Positions 33,901 to 45,440 of a stretch of DNA of 64,000 nt are shown here, piece by piece. Position 1 is the first letter of the stretch. Each line of letters starts with the position of its first letter. The position numbers and the translations under genes were made by a program. The DNA is from Ceriagrion tenellum (Eukaryota > Arthropoda > Insecta > Odonata > Coenagrionidae), in NCBI GenBank assembly GCA_963169105.1, contig OY720642.1, positions 73,572,716-73,636,715 of the forward strand, given 5' to 3'. Under the pieces are notes generated by a model, which saw nothing but the letters and a program-made list of their open reading frames with translations, searched no databases and was not told the DNA's origin.

Positions 33901-34818
33901 CTGAAAAACAAAATGCATAATATGTATACAGTTTTTGAGCCCAGAGGGTATTTTTTTACTGTTTGAACAGCTGTGCACCTATACATTAATTGCTAAGTAA
34001 TAATATATCTAGTGAAGGAGTTTCAATAGCACTGTGAAATTCAAAACTTCAATCTACATGTTAAAACTATATCATATATATTCATCAATGTTTAATTATG
34101 ATTTTATTATCATTGATCTGTAACTGTCCACTGATATTTCTGTGAAGAGAGAATAACTATATCATCGATATCTGTCAGTATTCAATTATGACTGCACCAT
34201 AATTTATCAGTTACTGTCCACTGATATTTCTGTGAAGACATGCTAATCAGGTTTTCAATGACATTTTAAACCATCTACTTCATCTAATTGAGAAGGGCCA
34301 GATTAATATTAAACATCTTTTCCCAATATTTCTCATAGAGAGCCTTCCATAGTTAAGTTTTTATCCAGACAGAATGCTGGACGCTGAATAAATTGGTCTC
34401 ATAAGAGACATCAGGTGATTTTTAAATCTGTAAAAAGGGGTATCATGTATGTTGGTCCATGAACAGATGAGTCACTTTAGTTAAAAATAAAGGCTAACTG
34501 TAATTCTACCTATATTTGAAATTTCAAGACCTGTAGATTGAATATCCCAATACATACTCATCATTTGACCATGCTTACCAACCAAAGGCTGATATATGCT
34601 ATGACTTAATTGCTATGGAAACATAAAATCATGGAAATCAATACCACGAAAGGAATGATATCATCCTTTCACCCAAAGCATACTCTATCTAGCCTGAACA
34701 CAAAATGCAAAATTGAAAATAAGGGCTGCATGTAATGAATAAAGGATTGAAACACGGATAATGAAAATACAATTATTTTCAAGATCATAGAGCACCAGTT
34801 ATGTTCCACAGCTACCTC

Positions 34819-35070
34819 TTAACCCATTTCCGCCCAGAAAAATTTTTGATTGCGACTTTGATGAATTTTTGGTATTTGACTCATATGGTCACCTAAAGTA
34901 CTCATGCTAAATATTTTGGTGCTCGTGACCTTGAATGATGCAGATTTGACAAGTTGATTGCGATAAAAATGGCGATTTCTCCTACAGAGTGTCATACACT
35001 CTGCCGTCAGGTGCCTGGCTTGGCACATCAGGGTGTAGCCATATGGCTACGGTAAGTGGAAATGGGTTAA
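34819..35070. mobile_element. piggyBac-type MITE
   Basis: It is flanked on both sides by TTAA (34819-34822 and 35067-35070), the piggyBac target site. The termini are CCCATTTCCGCC on the left and GTGGAAATGGG on the right, inverted and beginning with CCC as expected. The 244-base interior has no open frame of note. It lies in the intron between the last two ASCC3 exons. Confidence 0.85.
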
Positions 35071-35329
35071 CTTCCCTTCACTGAAGGGAATGCCTTAATT
35101 AACCATCAAAAAGTCATCTCCTTACTGTTGCAGTTATACATGTGAGCTTCACCTCTTTACTTTTAGGCAACTGGAATTTTTAGGAAGACTCATTCACCAT
35201 TTTGATGAGTTATCAAGAAAATGAAAATTTTGAAGGTTGCGTATTCCAGATACTAGGCTAATTATCATTAAGGTAATCAACCGATTGGTAGGTTTCAGAG
35301 TACTGTCTAATAACACAATGTCCTTCTTT

Positions 35330-35890
35330 ACTTAAGCATATCATACCCTTCTTCATCCCATTCATAAAACCTATTCTCTTTCCCCCTTCCTTGCTCAGCA
35401 AACATCCTCTCCTCTATCTCAGCCTTAAGCAACTCCTTACCCTTCATCACCACCTTTTACCATCTACTTGCCCTCTTCTTAATCTTATTGAGAAGTTTTC
35501 TCTCCTCAAAAACAATACCAAGCATTTTCTCTTTTGACTTCTTTTCCATCCACGGCACCTTCGGCATCCACATCTACATCTTAAATGCCTTCAGCCTATT
35601 CTTGTCTTCTTTTCCAGAGTCCATGTTTCTGTCCCATTTTATGTTGTGCTCTATACAAAACTCTTCACCAGCCCAGTCCTAGTATCCTTGCCAAAGCCCC
35701 CATCATCAGCTCCCTCCTATTACTGTGCGATTCTTTGGCTAGTACATTTCTTCTTCTCAAGTCAATGATACTAGGCCCATTTTCTTCTCATCTTCTTCAT
35801 GTTCTTTGAAACCCAAGTAACTAAATTAATAGACTTTCTCTAGTTGGTTCTCTCCGACTTTTATGACTAGCCTTGGTTCCTTTGTCTAGG
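35330..35890 (-). pseudogene. RTE/L1-like LINE fragment
   Basis: Broken minus-strand frames read LVKSF, TETWTLEKKTRIG, FKMWMW, WMEKKSKEKMLGIVFEERKL and LNKIKKR. This matches the post-RT region of the LINE type seen at 7770-8240. Several stops interrupt it. Plus-strand frames over 35488-35809 are shadows of this relic. Confidence 0.6.
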
Positions 35891-36056
35891 ATAATTTCAT
35901 CTAAGGAAGTATTGTGGGACTGCGAGTAAAGCGGTCAGACTCACAGTATATTGGGAATCAGGGTGGCTAGTGACCCTGACAAGTTCGCTTCAAGAGAAGA
36001 TTGAGTAAGCATGAAGATACAGGACTCAGAACTCCTGAGGGGCAACCGCTAATTGC

Positions 36057-36524
36057 TAGAGATGGGCCATTCCAAAAATTACAATTGTATTTTACATAAT
36101 TTACGTCAACCCCTGAAAATTACTGTAATTTTTTGTAATATTCACCTCCGTCTCAGGTATTTTTCATACCGATATATGTATGACAAACATAGTATTTAAA
36201 GCCAAGTCCATATATATTTCATACAATTTTAACTATAAATTAAAGCACGTACAACTCATTTATGGAATATTAGTGGGGCTATTGTTTTTTATGGTTTGAA
36301 CAAAAATTTCCCATGCCAAACAAAGGAATGCCAAATTGCGTGTGGGTTGCCATATTTGTTTTTAAATTTTCTTTATGTTTAATACGTCGATGTAGCTATT
36401 GCAATGGTTCCAATGACGAGAACCCCTTGCTATTGCTATTGGCTATCCAAATTAATTATTCACTAGTGACTTATTGCATAAAACAAAAAATTACTGGAAA
36501 ATAATGGGAATTTACCCATTTCTA
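36057..36524. mobile_element. hAT MITE, family H1, short copy
   Basis: The termini TAGAGATGGGCCATTCC and GGGAATTTACCCATTTCTA are inverted hAT-type ends. The 8-base flanks CTAATTGC and CTAATCGC differ at one base, fitting a target duplication. Related longer or truncated copies lie at 45441-46735 (inverted) and 60235-60600. Located in an ASCC3 intron. Confidence 0.8.
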
Positions 36525-37528
36525 CTAATCGCCACCACAGAACAGACATGTGCCCAAGTTAGCTATAGCTTTGGGTGGAGGAATCAGACTCAATGAGCTG
36601 TAGCCCAGCCAGCGTACATCAGCTACCTTGATATGTCTTATAAGTTAAGAAAGGAAATTTTGCCAATCGGCATGGATAGATTCCTCATCATAAGTATAAC
36701 ACAGTGTTATGAACTAAAATATTTACTAATAAGCAAATATATTAAGTAGGTGTATAAGAATAGAATACTTTGCACATCTGATTCCCCATCAAATGCCCCA
36801 TGTCTCACAGGTTGATACCACACACCTATTGTACAATTACTTTCAAAGATATGTATACACCCGCCAGCCCTATTTTATAAGCTTGATCGAATGGGGCTGG
36901 GTAGGAAAAAATCTTGCATTTGGCACACATGGCTGGCTGCAGCCTCTGCTGGGAAGGCTTTACGTCGCTGAGAGAGGACGAGAAAGGGCGAGGAATGACA
37001 GGGCTAGCGAAAATGCAGTCAAATATACTCTTGAGTAAATGCCCCAGCGGAAGGAATACCTGAAAGAAACTCACGTCCATGAATTGGATCTGTTTGCAGT
37101 GTCTCCTATCGGGCTTTGCCTTAACTTTTCAGTGCGCCGTATTTTCATTTTATAAACTACTATTTTTGAAAACTGGCGAAAGAGCCATGTCGGTAAAATC
37201 CATGATTGCTGTGTTCGGGGAGGAGGTGGGGTTCAAATCTTCATAGGGGATTTTATTTGCATTAAGCAATTTTATGCGGAACGGGAGAGTGAGAACCCCA
37301 AAGATGCAATCTTTACATCAACGCAATCTATAAGGTTGACATGAGATAAAATAAACTTAGCATTTAGTTATTTTCATTTTAATCTACATAAATGATGAAT
37401 ACCTATTAACAATAAGTTACACTTTCTTCTCCACTGATTTCAATCACTGAAAGAAATTAAGCATCCAAAATAGCAGTGGTTGGATCATTTAGGCCTTGTA
37501 ATGAATTACAGGAGTTTCTACTATAACT

Positions 37529-37860
37529 AGAATTTGAACCCAGATCTCTTCCCCAACTGCTCACCAGGTGTTTTTGCCAGTTACAGCACTAAGCCATCTT
37601 GATTTAAGGTGAATTTCAGAAGGGGTTCATGAGAACTAGGTTGGTAGGTCTACAGCATTGATGTCGGTTTTATCTTTTGCCCGAGAGGCTTATTAAGCAA
37701 AGCTAAGTCTCCAGGGCAACAATATGGACTCGAGAAGAAATCACCTAGTTTTCATAAACCCCCACCAAAATTCACCTTGAATCAAGACAGGTAGGAGGTG
37801 TAACAAGCTAACACTCCTAACTGGCAATTGGGAGATCCAGGGTCAAACCCCAGGCCATCA
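37529..37860. mobile_element. Inverted pair of tRNA-like SINE modules
   Basis: The right arm (37741-37860, plus) contains gctaacactcctaactggca and B-box-like cagggtcaaacccc. The left arm (37529-37645, minus) contains the complementary-sense tggcttagtgctgtaactgg and B-box-like ctgggttcaaattc. Both arms share an inner inverted stretch (cttgatttaaggtgaatttc against its complement). The two Pol III-like heads thus point outward from a 95-base centre. They could be two SINEs inserted head to head or one composite foldback element. Confidence 0.65.
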
Positions 37861-38428
37861 AATAACTTTTTCACGGATAATTTCATCATATTAGAGTATA
37901 AAAATTAGAGCTATTACATGTTATGTTCACTAGCACTTGATTAAAACACTACACCCAATTTTTTACAAACAAACTATACATATAAAATTATGCTGGCTCA
38001 AATATCAGCATTCTAATGCTAAAATACTTCATATCCAAAACAGAACAGTTATGCCCACCCCATTCAGATTTTCTCCCAATAATTACATGTTGCATTCTCC
38101 TTTTCTTAACATTACACTCTATGCCATGTTTTAAACCGCTGCCACCATTAGTCTTTACTCAAAAGAACTTAGTAAATTCAAGGTATTCAGAAGGCTTGAG
38201 GCAATCAAGTTTAAAAAGTCATGTACGAGCATATGATCTATTGAATCTGGAAACGGTGGAATTTAGAGAACAGTTTCCATAAAAAAATTGGCAATTTTTA
38301 TAAATTGTTCTCACAGTCCTTTTTTACCCTAAATCTAATGAATAGGAAACACTGCACAGAAGAAAAATCATGAAAACACTAAAGAAAATTGATAAACTTA
38401 CAGAAACATGAAAAAACTCTTAACTTAC

Positions 38429-38927
38429 CCAACTTTGTGGGAGTCTTAAATGATAGCTGCTGCATGGTACCACCACCACCACCTCCCCAAGGTCTCCCAC
38501 AACCTGAAGCTCTCTTCAGAGCCATCACTTCCCCTCTTTCCACATCTCCGAGGATCAGGAACCAGCCTTCATCCTTGGGCTTGTGGAATCTCGGACAGTG
38601 GGCTCTACCCATTTCAGCATTTCTTCTCACAGCACTTCCCGTCATACTACCGCCACGACCTCTGCCTCCTCTTCCTCCTCTTCCACCACCAATCCGGACA
38701 CCAGAAGAAGAGAGTCTACCAAAACGAATAACCAAGGTATACTCTTGATCAGCATGGACATTGACCCAAGGTCCTTGACGAGGGGGTGGCTGAGGGAATT
38801 TCCTTTCTTCTTCCACCTCGTCCCAGTCTTCACTCTGACTTTTGGATTGCTTGGAAGTCGAGGACCACCAACCACGTATACTCAGCTCGACACTGGGAGC
38901 AGGCATATCGCATACCACCTGATATAC
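38429..38927 (-). CDS. ASCC3: ASCC3 exon: C-terminal Ig-like part with RGG insertion
   Basis: This 499-base exon opens VYQVVCDMPAPSVELSIRGWW, passes a Ser/Glu-rich stretch and a PQPPPRQGP segment, then VNVHADQEYTLVIRFGRL, which is family sequence. An Arg/Gly-rich insertion (RIGGGRGGRGGRGRGG, coded at about 38640-38700) follows. Family sequence resumes with CPRFHKPKDEGWFLILGDVE and EVMALKRAS, then a second insertion with six Gly (38468-38488), then QLSFKTPTKLG. The frame stays open throughout, so the insertions look like genuine protein. RGG tracts often bind RNA or are arginine-methylated; that role is inference. Plus-strand frames over this stretch are shadows of the GC-rich repeats. Confidence 0.93.
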
Positions 38928-39833
38928 CTAGGAAAATAGAAACAGTTGGTCATTTACAAGTAAACCACAAATTTACACACATATTAACATAAGTAATAAC
39001 AAACTAGAATATTGACGGTTTAATTACTACTTGACATAAAAAATAAAAGGTATGACTCTATGGCGATAAATCAAAAAAAATATGAAGTAAAGGCGGACCC
39101 AGTAAAAGCCAAAGTCGGAGCTTGACATGGTCTAATTTTTTACTTTGAGAAGCATTTTATTTGAGCCATAGAAGACATGATGATGGATTGGCCTAATAAG
39201 GAATAGAAATTCCTTCACGATTAAGTGTTAAAAACTAAACAGAAGTGTACAAAGAATTTTTAAATTAATATTTAATGAGGATTAAAGAGCTTTTTCTATA
39301 GCTGATTTTTTCATCATCTTGAGCCATGCATAGGAAAACATCTAAAAACATCAATGATAGAAAAATTTCGATTCTGCAGCAGAGTTCAAACTGAATGCCT
39401 ATTGAAAGCCTACTGTAGCCTCTATTGAAAGACATTTCATACCAAATTTGCAACATGCAGTCAGACAGGATGATATCCTGCCCTCACCCGAACAGAAAAT
39501 TACAGCTACAGATGGGTATCCTGCTCCCCTCTAACATATATCCCAGCTACACCCCTGCCTATACCCACTTCACATGATCTAACTTAAGCTTATCCTGACA
39601 TATCCAAACTACACTGCCATACAATAAGGTGGGAAGGAGTATATTTTCAAAGTGAATGCAAAAATATTGTTAACCTATACAAAGTGTATTTTAATTTCCA
39701 TTAAGTATGCAGAGGTTTCACAAAGTTCAACCTGCAGTGATTAGTTATAAAAATCTTGTTGCTTCAACAAAATTTGTTCATTTTAAATAGAGATATTCAT
39801 TGCTTTCACTGAGTCAAGTCTAATAAACTTTAC
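38928..39833 (-). other. ASCC3 intron, no recognised repeat
   Basis: AT-rich intron; small open frames only. A CT-rich stretch near 39480-39600 is slightly less AT-rich but shows no termini. Confidence 0.5.
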
Positions 39834-40133
39834 CTCTTCAATTTGGTTTTCATCCAAGTCAACTCGAAGAAGATCAGCCAAAGCACCGTAACCTCTTTTC
39901 CTGCAAAGCAATTTCAACTCTGGAAGTGAGAAAACAGGTGTTAGTGGACCAGCTTCTCCCATTTCTCCTTTCCGTGGAGAATAAAACAATCGCAAGTGTA
40001 GTGGCTCAATATGAGGTAGAGTAGTGAGAGGATCATCTTCCACCCATCGTCCCTGCATAACCATTTGCATCAGCTGGACGGATCGTAAAGTTACAGGCAG
40101 CCATCCATTCTCCGCACAGACATCAATCATTGC
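39834..40133 (-). CDS. ASCC3: ASCC3 exon: Sec63 bundle and helix-loop-helix
   Basis: One hundred codons in phase 0: AMIDVCAENGWLPVTLRSVQ, LMQMVMQGRWVEDDPLTTLPH, then a loop (FYSPRKGEMGEAGPLTP) and FSLPELKLLCRKRGY.. The QMVxQGRW and LTLPxIE-like segments fit Sec63. The loop before SLPEL differs in sequence from the vertebrate protein as I remember it. Splice sites: ttttttag and gtaaag. Confidence 0.94.
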
Positions 40134-40226
40134 CTAAAAAAATGCAAGGGATGAAAATTTAAGCCAATAAATTCATCTCATTTCACAAAAAATAATTCAA
40201 ACATTGATCTCTTTCATCCAAATTAC

Positions 40227-40392
40227 CTGCAGAATTCGAATGGCTTGGTCGAGCACTGATTTCAGGTCAGTGTAGTAATCAGCACAGGGTAACACAAGAC
40301 GGGAAAAATGTGCTTGGAAGAGAAGCTGAGCTTTTGCATGAGGAGAGTCAAATGCTAGATCAACTGGCTTTGGGCACATTTTTGCAAGCTCC
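40227..40392 (-). CDS. ASCC3: ASCC3 exon: Sec63 helical bundle
   Basis: The exon encodes GELAKMCPKPVDLAFDSPHAKA, QLLFQAHFSRLVLPCADYYTD and LKSVLDQAIRILQ. The FDSPHxKAxLLxQAH and DYxTDxKxVLDQAxR patterns are typical of the ASCC3 second Sec63 unit. Splice sites: ttctttgtag and gtaatt. Confidence 0.95.
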
Positions 40393-41732
40393 CTACAAAG
40401 AAAAGAAAAGTTGGCATGCTATTCTCAAAAAACACATTTTGTTCATTCGGTACAAGAACTTACAACTTTTTTTTCTTTGGACACCTTAAAATTAGAATAG
40501 AATAGACTAATAATTTTATTCCTTCCTTCTTAAATACAAAGTACATTCCAATTGAACATAAAATTGGGAAGCTTGAGGTTACCACAAAGATTATAAACCT
40601 GTGTGGGGGTAACCAAGAATTTTGTGCAAAGGAAGATTACAAAATATTTCAGTCTTAAATAGTACTATACACAATTTACAAGAGTTTTAATAATTTCCTT
40701 TCAAACAAACAATTTAATGGACATTTGCAAATAGTATTTCAATATCATCATGCTCAAATAGTCATTTTTTAACTTGCTTTATATAAGAGTTAACTTTGTT
40801 TTCCATTTTAACTGCCCTGGGAAGTAGATTCAAGATTTTCAGGCATCATTCGCCTGAGGCAAGAAAAGCTTGTGACATCTACTTGGTAATAAAAAGTAAT
40901 TTTGAAGCAATGTGCCAAATGACTTACAGAAGCACAAGCATTGAATTTAAATTTTGTACGTAACATGACGCCAAGCAAGTAAGACAGCATTTATAGTCTG
41001 ATATGAAAGGTCTACTCAAGAAAAATTAAATAGTCATAAAATGTCTCGCTGAATTAAACATTAGATGCTGAGATTATGGGGCAAAACTCTGAATTATTTG
41101 TCACACATTTGATTTACATAGTATACATACATTGTACAGAAAGAGACTATCTCAAAGAACTTGACCTCATGCAATTTAAGGGTGTACTATGATGTAAAAT
41201 GAGATGACTTTCATAGCTGGAGTGACTCTGATCACAAAAAAATTTTTTGGAATAAAATTGAATTTTGACCTCATTTTAGAATCAGTAAACGTACCATACC
41301 TAAGGGCTTACATGGTACTTAAATGAGCTTGAAATTCAGCTTTCTTCCAAACAATAACATCATGATCAAAGTCACCCTATTTTACAATGTTTAAATCAGT
41401 AATAAACATTTTAGTGATTAACACTTACTGATAATGTGCTTATGTTTGCCCTAATTTTGAGGTATCTCATCATGTAATTGTTAATTCACCTCATATTTCA
41501 ACAGTTATGTCAATTTTTAGGAAAGACAATAGAACCAAAACAAAATACTTTCTTAAACTGTTACCAGGACTAGAGGTTCAATTCTAAACTCAAATAATTA
41601 CCTATCGTGACTTGTCACTCTTTTTCTTTCAAAGAATTTATGGCAGATATAACAGAATGAGATCTATCAGAAAGCTATACAAAACCATCATTTCAGCTAA
41701 AAATATATTTTTAAAACTGTTTTATAACTCAC
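40393..41732 (-). other. ASCC3 intron, no recognised repeat
   Basis: AT-rich sequence without coding or transposon signal that I can support. Confidence 0.5.
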
Positions 41733-41923
41733 CCATTTAAAATATCCTCATTGTGCCTCACTGGAAGTTGGTCATATTCAGTTACATCACAGAGTGCTAC
41801 AAGCAATTCTTGAATATCAAGAGTTGGTTGCAAAGCATCACGAAAGTGACGCATTGTGCGGTGAGATAAGTAATAGTATGCAGCTATTTGGCCCATTGAT
41901 GTAGGTATTAAGGTACGACCATC
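41733..41923 (-). CDS. ASCC3: ASCC3 exon: winged helix to second Sec63 unit
   Basis: The exon reads DGRTLIPTSMGQIAAYYYLSH, the start of the Sec63 helical bundle, and LPVRHNEDILNG. GxIAxYYYL and LPVRHNED are family signatures. It ends with two bases (GG) that take G from the next exon. Splice sites: atttgcag and gtgagt. Confidence 0.95.
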
Positions 41924-44046
41924 CTGCAAATATAAGTAAAAAAGTTGGAAATAGTAAGTCATTCTTCTCAGACAAAACACACACTTTTGATTTGCTACTT
42001 TTATTAAAACAAGAAATTGGAACACAAATTAAGAAAAGCCAATGATGTAAACAACACATTGAAAAGACAGAGATTTTGTTGAATAACATCCAGGGTACAG
42101 GTAGTACCATAAAATAGTATCTTAATTATCCCTTTCTTCGTAAAAAGCTTATAATCAATCTCTAAGAAAATTATTATAATTGTAGTTCACCTAAGCACCA
42201 AAGACTTTCCATGGATAATAATGATTATTAGAGAGATTAATGATAACTCTGGTGCCACATATGTATAAGCACCCAAATTAATTATGATCAAATATTTTAA
42301 TACTCATCATTTGCAGACAATAAATTAACTGGATTTGCTATTTCTCAAACTATTATAAAAAGCTCCACCTTTGAATTTTGTACCAATTTTAATGGCCATA
42401 TTTTTACAGGGGAAACACCATCGAAATATAGTTGTTGGAATCAAACTAGTAAGATGATCTGGCAGAAGACCCAATTAAAATGCAGCGAAAGAGGAATAGA
42501 AGAGGGTACTTTCCGTCAACAGAGGGAACAGAATTCCGTAATCGTGATTTGTGGCCCACCTTAAATATATTCAATGTTATTAATATGAGGAGCAAAGTTT
42601 CTCTGTCTACAAATACCCTTACCATTTGGCAATGTATATTGCTTGTACTCTTTTTTTCCTCTGCGTTATTAAATTAAAAATATCGAGCTTACAAAGTCAA
42701 GGTGAATGCCAAAGGAAAGGAAATATGATAAAGATTCTTATTTTTTCACACGAATTTTGTTTTCTTTCAGAATTAGTGAAATTTAGGGGAAAAAACATTG
42801 GTAAAATTGATCAAAATTACATGTTATTCAGGAAACTTCCTCATGGTGATCAGCAATATTGTTTGGAGGGAAATTGAAAGCCCAAAATATACAAATTAGG
42901 AACATTAAGTTGCTGTTATCTTAAGTGAAGCGTTGTTGGAGGATAGCACACTTTTTATAGGGAGAATAAGATTAAGCAGGATGAAAGATTAGCAATATAT
43001 TTCTGTCTCTCTTTAAATTTCCAGTTTTATTTGCGGTCAATTTTCCAGACAAGAAACTTTTAAGTGTTCCAAATTTGACACAATTACAGTTCAAATTTGA
43101 ACTTAGATAAAAGTCACATTGCCTTCATCACTAAAGAGCATAGGAGATTGGTTTAAAATAGTTTACTCTTATAAATGTTACAACTGAGTTAACCACACCT
43201 TAGGATTCAATGTCTATATTACAAATTGTCCCAGGTACATTGAGTACAGCACAGTCATCACCTATCTACCAAGTCTCATCTTCCGTGCAACAAATATCAC
43301 CAAGTACCACCTTCTTTTATGTGAATTCAATATTTTTATAAAGCCATTAAAACACAACACATTAGGAACTGAGGGAGAATAAACCTGTTGTTCCACTCTC
43401 TTGCTTTGCTTATGACCCATACACTCTATTCCATGCTCAACAATACATCATGTTTCCTTATTATAGACATGTTGCCCCGTGAATAGCCTGATGGTTTTTT
43501 GATTCACCCTTCAAACAATGAAGTAACGTTATAACTCACTGTGTACAAGTAAAAAGTTATCACCTTTAATAGCTAAACTTGTGGATTTTACTCATTAGAA
43601 TTCAATTTTTCAGTGCCGTGGAGCTACAAGCTACATGGGTATTTAGCTAGAGACTCAGACAATAGTTAAATTAGAATGAGGATGGCTAGCAGATATTCTC
43701 AAAGAGCCATGGGTAAATATCATGTTCTAGTTCATATTGGAAATGAAATGAACATTCAGTAGCTTCAAAAGGACAGGATGACCATCAGGTTCAGACAACT
43801 GTCTAACACTTCACTGGTGATTAGTGTCTCATTTTGGAGATTCCAAGATTACCATTATTAATGAGTAACATTAAAAGTTTGCATGGTTACTTTTCAACAA
43901 AATAATTTATAAATGATCCAATCAAAGACAAAACAACACAGTTTAAATTGTCAAAGAAGATGAGCAAATATAATGTAAGACGAAGGATATACCATCACCA
44001 ACAAAACATGAATTTCACCACCATAGTTCAAGCATTTACTACTCAC
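41924..44046 (-). other. ASCC3 intron, no recognised repeat
   Basis: AT-rich intron with spurious short frames, for example 42480-42677. No repeat ends seen. Confidence 0.45.
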
Positions 44047-44217
44047 ATCATCAACTTTTATGCAACCAGCTTCCTCCAGAGCTCCAACAGTCTCTTCTAC
44101 CAATGATGACAGGTAATAATTAACATCTACTGGTTCTAGTGACTCTAAACCATAATATACAGGATTTCGCATCAGACGTCTGAAGAAGTAAGTCCAAGTC
44201 AAGTAGTCCAGGGCTTC
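44047..44217 (-). CDS. ASCC3: ASCC3 exon: winged-helix domain
   Basis: Fifty-seven codons in phase 0: EALDYLTWTYFFRRLMRNPVYY, then a helical stretch ending GCIKVDD. The WTYFFRRL..NPxYY signature is shared by ASCC3 and Brr2 winged helices. Splice sites: acceptor aaatatag and donor gtgagt. Confidence 0.95.
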
Positions 44218-45440
44218 CTATATTTAAAAAAAATGTTTGAGCCAACATAATTAAGGGACTAAGGAAGAGTGATATGAACAAAATCAATTGTCACTAATTT
44301 ATGCCAATCTCTTACATATTTCAATGAAACACATTATAGCCACAGCAGATCTAGGAAACTTTTTCACCCCTGAGACCATTATCCACAATTACAGTCCGCT
44401 CAATTATTCACAATTTGCAACAAAGTCTGAAATGATTTACTGCAAGGTATCACCATATTTACAGGATTCATCCCATTAACATCTTTCACTTACAGCAAAT
44501 ATTATCATTAAAAAAAATCTTAGTAATTATGAATAATGAGTACATAAATATCGACTCCATAGATCATGTTTGGAGATGCAAAGATCAGGACTCTTTGAAT
44601 ATAAAAAGATGGTAGAGGAATCCCTTCCCATTTTAATCTAAAGAAAATGTAGAAGAGGACAGACAAGATTTTTGGAAGGATGTGAACTAATTAATGTAGC
44701 AAGTCGAATGAAGGGTTTGAACCTAAAGGCATAGAAAAGATATCAAGAAAAATTACACTTTCAAATAAACACTTGAGTATCAAAAGGATACTTACTTCTG
44801 ATTAATACATGGATATTATAATAACTTGTGGCCATATTGATTCAGAAAAATACCTATGGCTTCATTTTTCTTCTTAGGTAGTTACAAGAAACAATAAATC
44901 AACTCTAGTCGGAACCACATCAACCTTCCTCATTATTTGGAATTTTCACACTACTGTGGACTTGAGAGTGACTCTGAAAGGAATGATTGTGGGCCATTGT
45001 CTCAAATCTGTCATTATGAATATGGTTAAGTTTTTGACCAGTTTGCCAGAGACACATCAGGGGAACTAGGAAAGAATTGGTGAACAAGTCTGATTTCGAC
45101 TAAACTGTTAACACATCTTTATTCTTCCACTTCACAAGATCAACTCCCTAACTTTAATTCATCTAGCCTCCTCTCTATGCTCGCATTCCCATTTCACAAT
45201 GGCTGTACACTCACCCCTACTCACCAGCGAATGACGACAATGCATGGGGATTCAGCGGAAGCAAGCATTCTGTAAGTATGTCATGACAATGTATGCACCT
45301 GCGAGCTGAAGGAGAAGGTAGTAGGGGGACTTACAATATCTTCATTGATTTTACATAATAAATAAGAGAAAAATGTAATTGGGACTTAGAGGGTATTTCA
45401 GAATTCTGTATTGACACAACCTTCACTAAAACGGTATCAA
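44218..45440 (-). other. ASCC3 intron, no recognised repeat
   Basis: AT-rich intron preceding the long family H1 copy. Nothing recognisable. Confidence 0.45.

Noticed and set aside
38389..38939. Several plus-strand frames rich in Ser, Pro or His.
   Set aside because: They are shadows of the ASCC3 Gly/Arg-rich exon on the other strand, which has splice sites and family motifs.
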